DNA from: Arthrobacter sp. Leaf234
Lineage (GTDB): Bacteria > Actinomycetota > Actinomycetes > Actinomycetales > Micrococcaceae
Length of the DNA: 64,000 nucleotides
NCBI RefSeq assembly: GCF_001422665.1
Contig: NZ_LMLU01000010.1
Location: forward strand, 1-64,000
Reading direction: 5' to 3'
The notes beneath the pieces are model-generated. The model made no database searches, was not told the origin of the DNA, and worked only from the letters and a program-made list of their open reading frames with translations. Positions 61,565-64,000 of the stretch are shown here, piece by piece (positions within the stretch are counted from its first letter, which is position 1; every line of letters begins with the position of its first letter). A program made the translations under genes and the position numbers.

Positions 61565-62763
61565 GCGCGCCCGTCTCGGCCGCGGTTCAGGCGCGGGCTG
61601 CCCTGTCGAGATTGTTCGAGCCGTCCGATACGGTCGGGCTCGGGCTGGCGGCTGTGGTGGGTGCCGTCGATGCCCTGCGGATCGCCCGGAGGGAGCTCAG
61701 GGCCGGGCGCGAGATCCGAGCACAGCTCTACGACCTCCTGGACCTGACGGAGCACGGGAGCCGCGACCACCTGCAGGAGGGGTTGGACCGGTGGGCGCCT
61801 CGCCTTGCCGACCTCGCGCCCGACCGCGATCTGGCGACTCTCGCGCGCCTCGGGGGTCGTCTGGTGACACCGGAGTCGGGAGAGTGGCCCGGCGCGCTGG
61901 ACGATCTGCAATCAGCTGCTCCTCTGTGTCTGTGGGTGCGCGGCCGGCCTGAGATCCCCGACCGCCGTCGGCTGGCGGCCGTCGTCGGATCGAGGGACAG
62001 CACCTCCTACGGAGCGTCCGTGACGGCGGACCTGGCCGCCGGTCTCATCACCCGCGGGTACTCGGTGGTGTCCGGTGGTGCCTACGGGATCGATGCCCAG
62101 GCTCACCGCGCCGCGCTCGCCTCGGGGGAGGATGACGGGTTTCCGCCGACCGTCGCCGTTCTCGCCTGCGGCATCGACCGCTACTACCCAGCAGGGAATG
62201 AGGAGCTTCTGCGCGTCATCGCAGAACGGGGACTACTCATCTCGGAGGTGCCTCCCGGCAGTTCGCCGACGAGGTGGCGGTTCCTGCAACGCAACCGGCT
62301 GATCGCTGCACTGAGCGGGGTGACGGTTGTCGTCGAAGCCCGCTGGAGGTCCGGCGCCCTGAACACGGCCCATCATGCGGCCGGCCTGGGGCGCCCTGTC
62401 GGGGCTGTGCCAGGGTCGGTGCACTCGGCCAATTCGGCGGGGTGTCACCGGCTGCTGAGGTACGGTACGGCAGTCTGCGTGACCGATGCGGCCGACGTCG
62501 CCGAGCTCGCAGGGCCCCTCGGCAGCCTCCCGACGGGGGATCGCACGCGTGAGGCCGCGACGCCCGCGAAGGAGCAGGACGGGCTCGCCATCCCCGATCT
62601 GCTGGTTCTGGACGGTCTTCCGGTTCGTGCGTCGACGACGGTCGACAAGCTGGCCGTCGTGGCGGGGCTGTCCGCCCGGGAGGTGATGGGCGGACTCGGT
62701 CGGCTCGAACTCGCAGGGCTCGCCGTGAGGACGCCGGAGGGGTGGCGCCGGCAGAAGGCCTGA
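61561..62763 (+). CDS. dprA: DNA processing protein DprA
   Basis: Loads RecA on single-stranded DNA taken up during transformation. 400 residues from GTG 61561. The N-terminal SAM-like domain (about 1-120) precedes the Rossmann DprA domain: AAVVGSRDSTSYGASVT, VVSGGAYGIDAQAHRAAL, LISEVPPGSSPTRWRFLQRNRLIAALS. A C-terminal winged helix (DKLAVVAGLSAREVMGGLGRLEL) follows. comM and dprA together suggest competence potential, though no uptake genes are in view. Confidence 0.95.
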   Translation: MSAPVSAAVQARAALSRLFEPSDTVGLGLAAVVGAVDALRIARRELRAGREIRAQLYDLLDLTEHGSRDHLQEGLDRWAPRLADLAPDRDLATLARLGGRLVTPESGEWPGALDDLQSAAPLCLWVRGRPEIPDRRRLAAVVGSRDSTSYGASVTADLAAGLITRGYSVVSGGAYGIDAQAHRAALASGEDDGFPPTVAVLACGIDRYYPAGNEELLRVIAERGLLISEVPPGSSPTRWRFLQRNRLIAALSGVTVVVEARWRSGALNTAHHAAGLGRPVGAVPGSVHSANSAGCHRLLRYGTAVCVTDAADVAELAGPLGSLPTGDRTREAATPAKEQDGLAIPDLLVLDGLPVRASTTVDKLAVVAGLSAREVMGGLGRLELAGLAVRTPEGWRRQKA

Positions 62764-62877
62764 ACTGTTGCGGACCGCTGTCCCTGCTGCCCTCCTGAGT
62801 CGGTACCACAGGTGTCCATCGCACGAACCCCAATGAACCCCCATGCACCCGCACGAACGCACCTGAAGGAGATCCTG

Positions 62878-63603
62878 ATGTCCGAAACCCGGTCCACCGG
62901 TCCGCGGAAATCTGCCGGGCGACGCGACGTTCGCTGGTACCTCGACGTCGACAGTCCCGTCGGCACACTTCGCATCGTGGTCGACAGTGAAGCTGTCATC
63001 GGTCTGTATCACGGAGAGCACGTGCCGCGTCCCACCGCGGAGGTCCTCGGACACCTGGCGTCGGTGCCGCCCGACCCACCAGTAGATGTGCCATGCGGCC
63101 ACGTGATGCCCCCGTCCGCTCTGACGGCGGGCGATGACGCAGTCGGCGAGCGGGGCCGTCCCATCGCAGCAGCGGGGGAGAGCGTCGTCGTCGTTTCGGA
63201 CGCGGCACGGCGACTCCTGGTGCGGACGGCCGGTGAGCTCCGGGAGTACTTTGCAGGAAGTCGGCAACAGTTCGACGTCCCCGTCGTACTGCGGGGCACC
63301 GCGTTCCAGTGTTCGGTGTGGGCCGCCCTGACAGACATCCCCTTCGGCGAGCGTCGCAGCTATCGCGACATCGCCGAGCAGTTGGGCAATGCGAGCATGG
63401 GCAGGGCCATCGGAGCCGCGGTGCGAGCCAATCCGGTGTCCATCATCGTGCCCGGACACCGTATCGTCGCCAGTACGGGCGCAGTCGTGGGCTACGCAGC
63501 AGGCATCGGCGTGAAGACGGCCCTTCTGGAGCACGAAACGGCCGATCATCCCAGGACCCCTCTTCGTGCGGCTGCACCGGTTGAATCGGGTGAGGTGCAG
63601 TAG
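62878..63603 (+). CDS. Alkylguanine alkyltransferase homologue with Gly in place of the catalytic Cys
   Basis: 241 residues from ATG 62878 (AGGAG 6 nt upstream). It has the O6-alkylguanine-DNA alkyltransferase plan: an N-terminal domain (WYLDVDSPVGTLRIVVDSEAVIGL), FQCSVWAALTDIPFGERRSYRDIAEQLG, the Arg-finger helix GRAIGAAVRANP, then the active-site loop. The loop reads VPGHRIVAS at 191-199, not VPCHR; Gly193 (codon GGA, 63454-63456) replaces the alkyl-accepting Cys. Alkyltransferase-like proteins with Trp or Ala there bind damaged DNA and pass it to excision repair, but most lack the N-terminal domain. A Cys146 (FQCSVW) remains but is at a different site. Loss of methyltransfer is expected. 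Confidence 0.88.
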   Translation: MSETRSTGPRKSAGRRDVRWYLDVDSPVGTLRIVVDSEAVIGLYHGEHVPRPTAEVLGHLASVPPDPPVDVPCGHVMPPSALTAGDDAVGERGRPIAAAGESVVVVSDAARRLLVRTAGELREYFAGSRQQFDVPVVLRGTAFQCSVWAALTDIPFGERRSYRDIAEQLGNASMGRAIGAAVRANPVSIIVPGHRIVASTGAVVGYAAGIGVKTALLEHETADHPRTPLRAAAPVESGEVQ

Positions 63604-63689
63604 TGCGGAGGTGCAGGGGGATCGGCAGGGCGCTCCTTCCGGGCGGAACCTTGATCCGGGGAGATACTGGTGACGTGCACGGAGGCGAC

Positions 63690-64000
63690 ATGAACAGGGG
63701 ACACGTGGTCGATGCCGTCGCGGACGGCCCGACCCCGAACTACGCGGTCGAGGCTGACGCCGTCGCGGCCGGTACAGTCACGGACAGCGGGGTCGAGGCC
63801 GGCACCGTCGCGAACGACGCCGCAGGGCACCAGGCGGTCGTCGAGTCGCCGGGCGACGCCGCGCACCAGTTCGCCTTCTCCGCCGCGCTGCGGGCGTTCG
63901 AGGACTATCTGGCGTTCGAGCGCAACCGGTCCGTTCATACGATCCGGGCATATCTGAAGGATGCCCGCCTCTTCCTCAGCCACGCGCAGCAGGCCGGCGT
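63690..64000 (+). CDS. xerC: Tyrosine recombinase XerC, N-terminal part (cut by window edge)
   Basis: Starts at ATG 63690 with GGAGG 4 nt upstream and stays open to the end of the window (103 codons). Residues about 68-102 match the XerC core-binding domain: ALRAFEDYLAFERNRSVHTIRAYLKDARLFL. The first 65 residues are an Ala/Val/Asp-rich, probably disordered extension. The catalytic domain with R-H-R-Y residues lies outside. dprA followed by xerC is a common actinobacterial order. Confidence 0.85.
   Translation, partial: MNRGHVVDAVADGPTPNYAVEADAVAAGTVTDSGVEAGTVANDAAGHQAVVESPGDAAHQFAFSAALRAFEDYLAFERNRSVHTIRAYLKDARLFLSHAQQAG

Overview
The window is chromosomal DNA from a high-GC Gram-positive bacterium, most likely Arthrobacter or a close relative in the Micrococcaceae. 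This rests on many GTG/TTG starts and on actinobacterial gene order: thiL-DAK2-recG, DUF177-rpmF-rnc-mutM, smc-ftsY, amt-glnK, ffh, rpsP-khpA-rimM-trmD-rplS-lepB-lepB-rnhB-DUF2469-yraN-comM-dprA and xerC. An oleA-oleBC-oleD cluster with a fused OleBC is also typical of this group. The genus is an inference; no rRNA gene is present.

Positions 1-15,900 are the accessory part. They hold a secreted fibronectin-III protein (cut by the left edge), a decayed glycosyltransferase, and a minus-strand cell-surface polymer cluster. That cluster has a UDP-GlcNAc 2-epimerase (wecB/mnaA), a metallophosphoesterase, a LicC/CTP-type nucleotidyltransferase, and two very large fusion proteins that each carry a CDP-glycerol glycerophosphotransferase domain. 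One fusion adds a GT-A domain and the other adds TPR repeats and a GT4 domain. A serine-hydrolase-like protein and a GT-A glycosyltransferase complete the set. Together they look like machinery for a teichoic-acid-like phosphopolymer. Two long perfect inverted repeats lie next to the decayed gene.

Positions 16,000-29,900 are mostly core metabolism: thiL, a short DAK2 protein, recG, a molybdate operon (HTH-TOBE protein plus modABC), rsmD, a YcnI pair probably linked to copper, a STAS protein, a spermidine-synthase-like protein overlapping an aminotransferase, coaD and a YdcF-like protein. Several start codons sit 6-7 nt after a TAnnnT hexamer, which suggests leaderless or near-leaderless transcripts.

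Positions 29,900-48,850 contain the DUF177-rpmF-rnc-mutM operon, in which DUF177 appears to start at AUU and rnc carries a 17-bp perfect hairpin inside its first codons. A c-di-AMP (ydaO/yuaA) riboswitch precedes a LysM-NlpC/P60 wall hydrolase. The head-to-head olefin cluster, smc, an MFS exporter, ftsY, amt-glnK and a glucose-6-phosphate dehydrogenase follow. The amt-glnK unit ends in a GACA microsatellite running into a 22-bp hairpin.

Positions 48,850-64,000 contain ffh, a hydrolase-fold/amidohydrolase/VOC group, the rpsP-to-rplS ribosome and tRNA-modification block, two signal peptidases, rnhB, DUF2469, a small repeat protein, the transformation-related yraN-comM-dprA unit, an O6-alkylguanine alkyltransferase homologue whose catalytic Cys is Gly, and the start of xerC.
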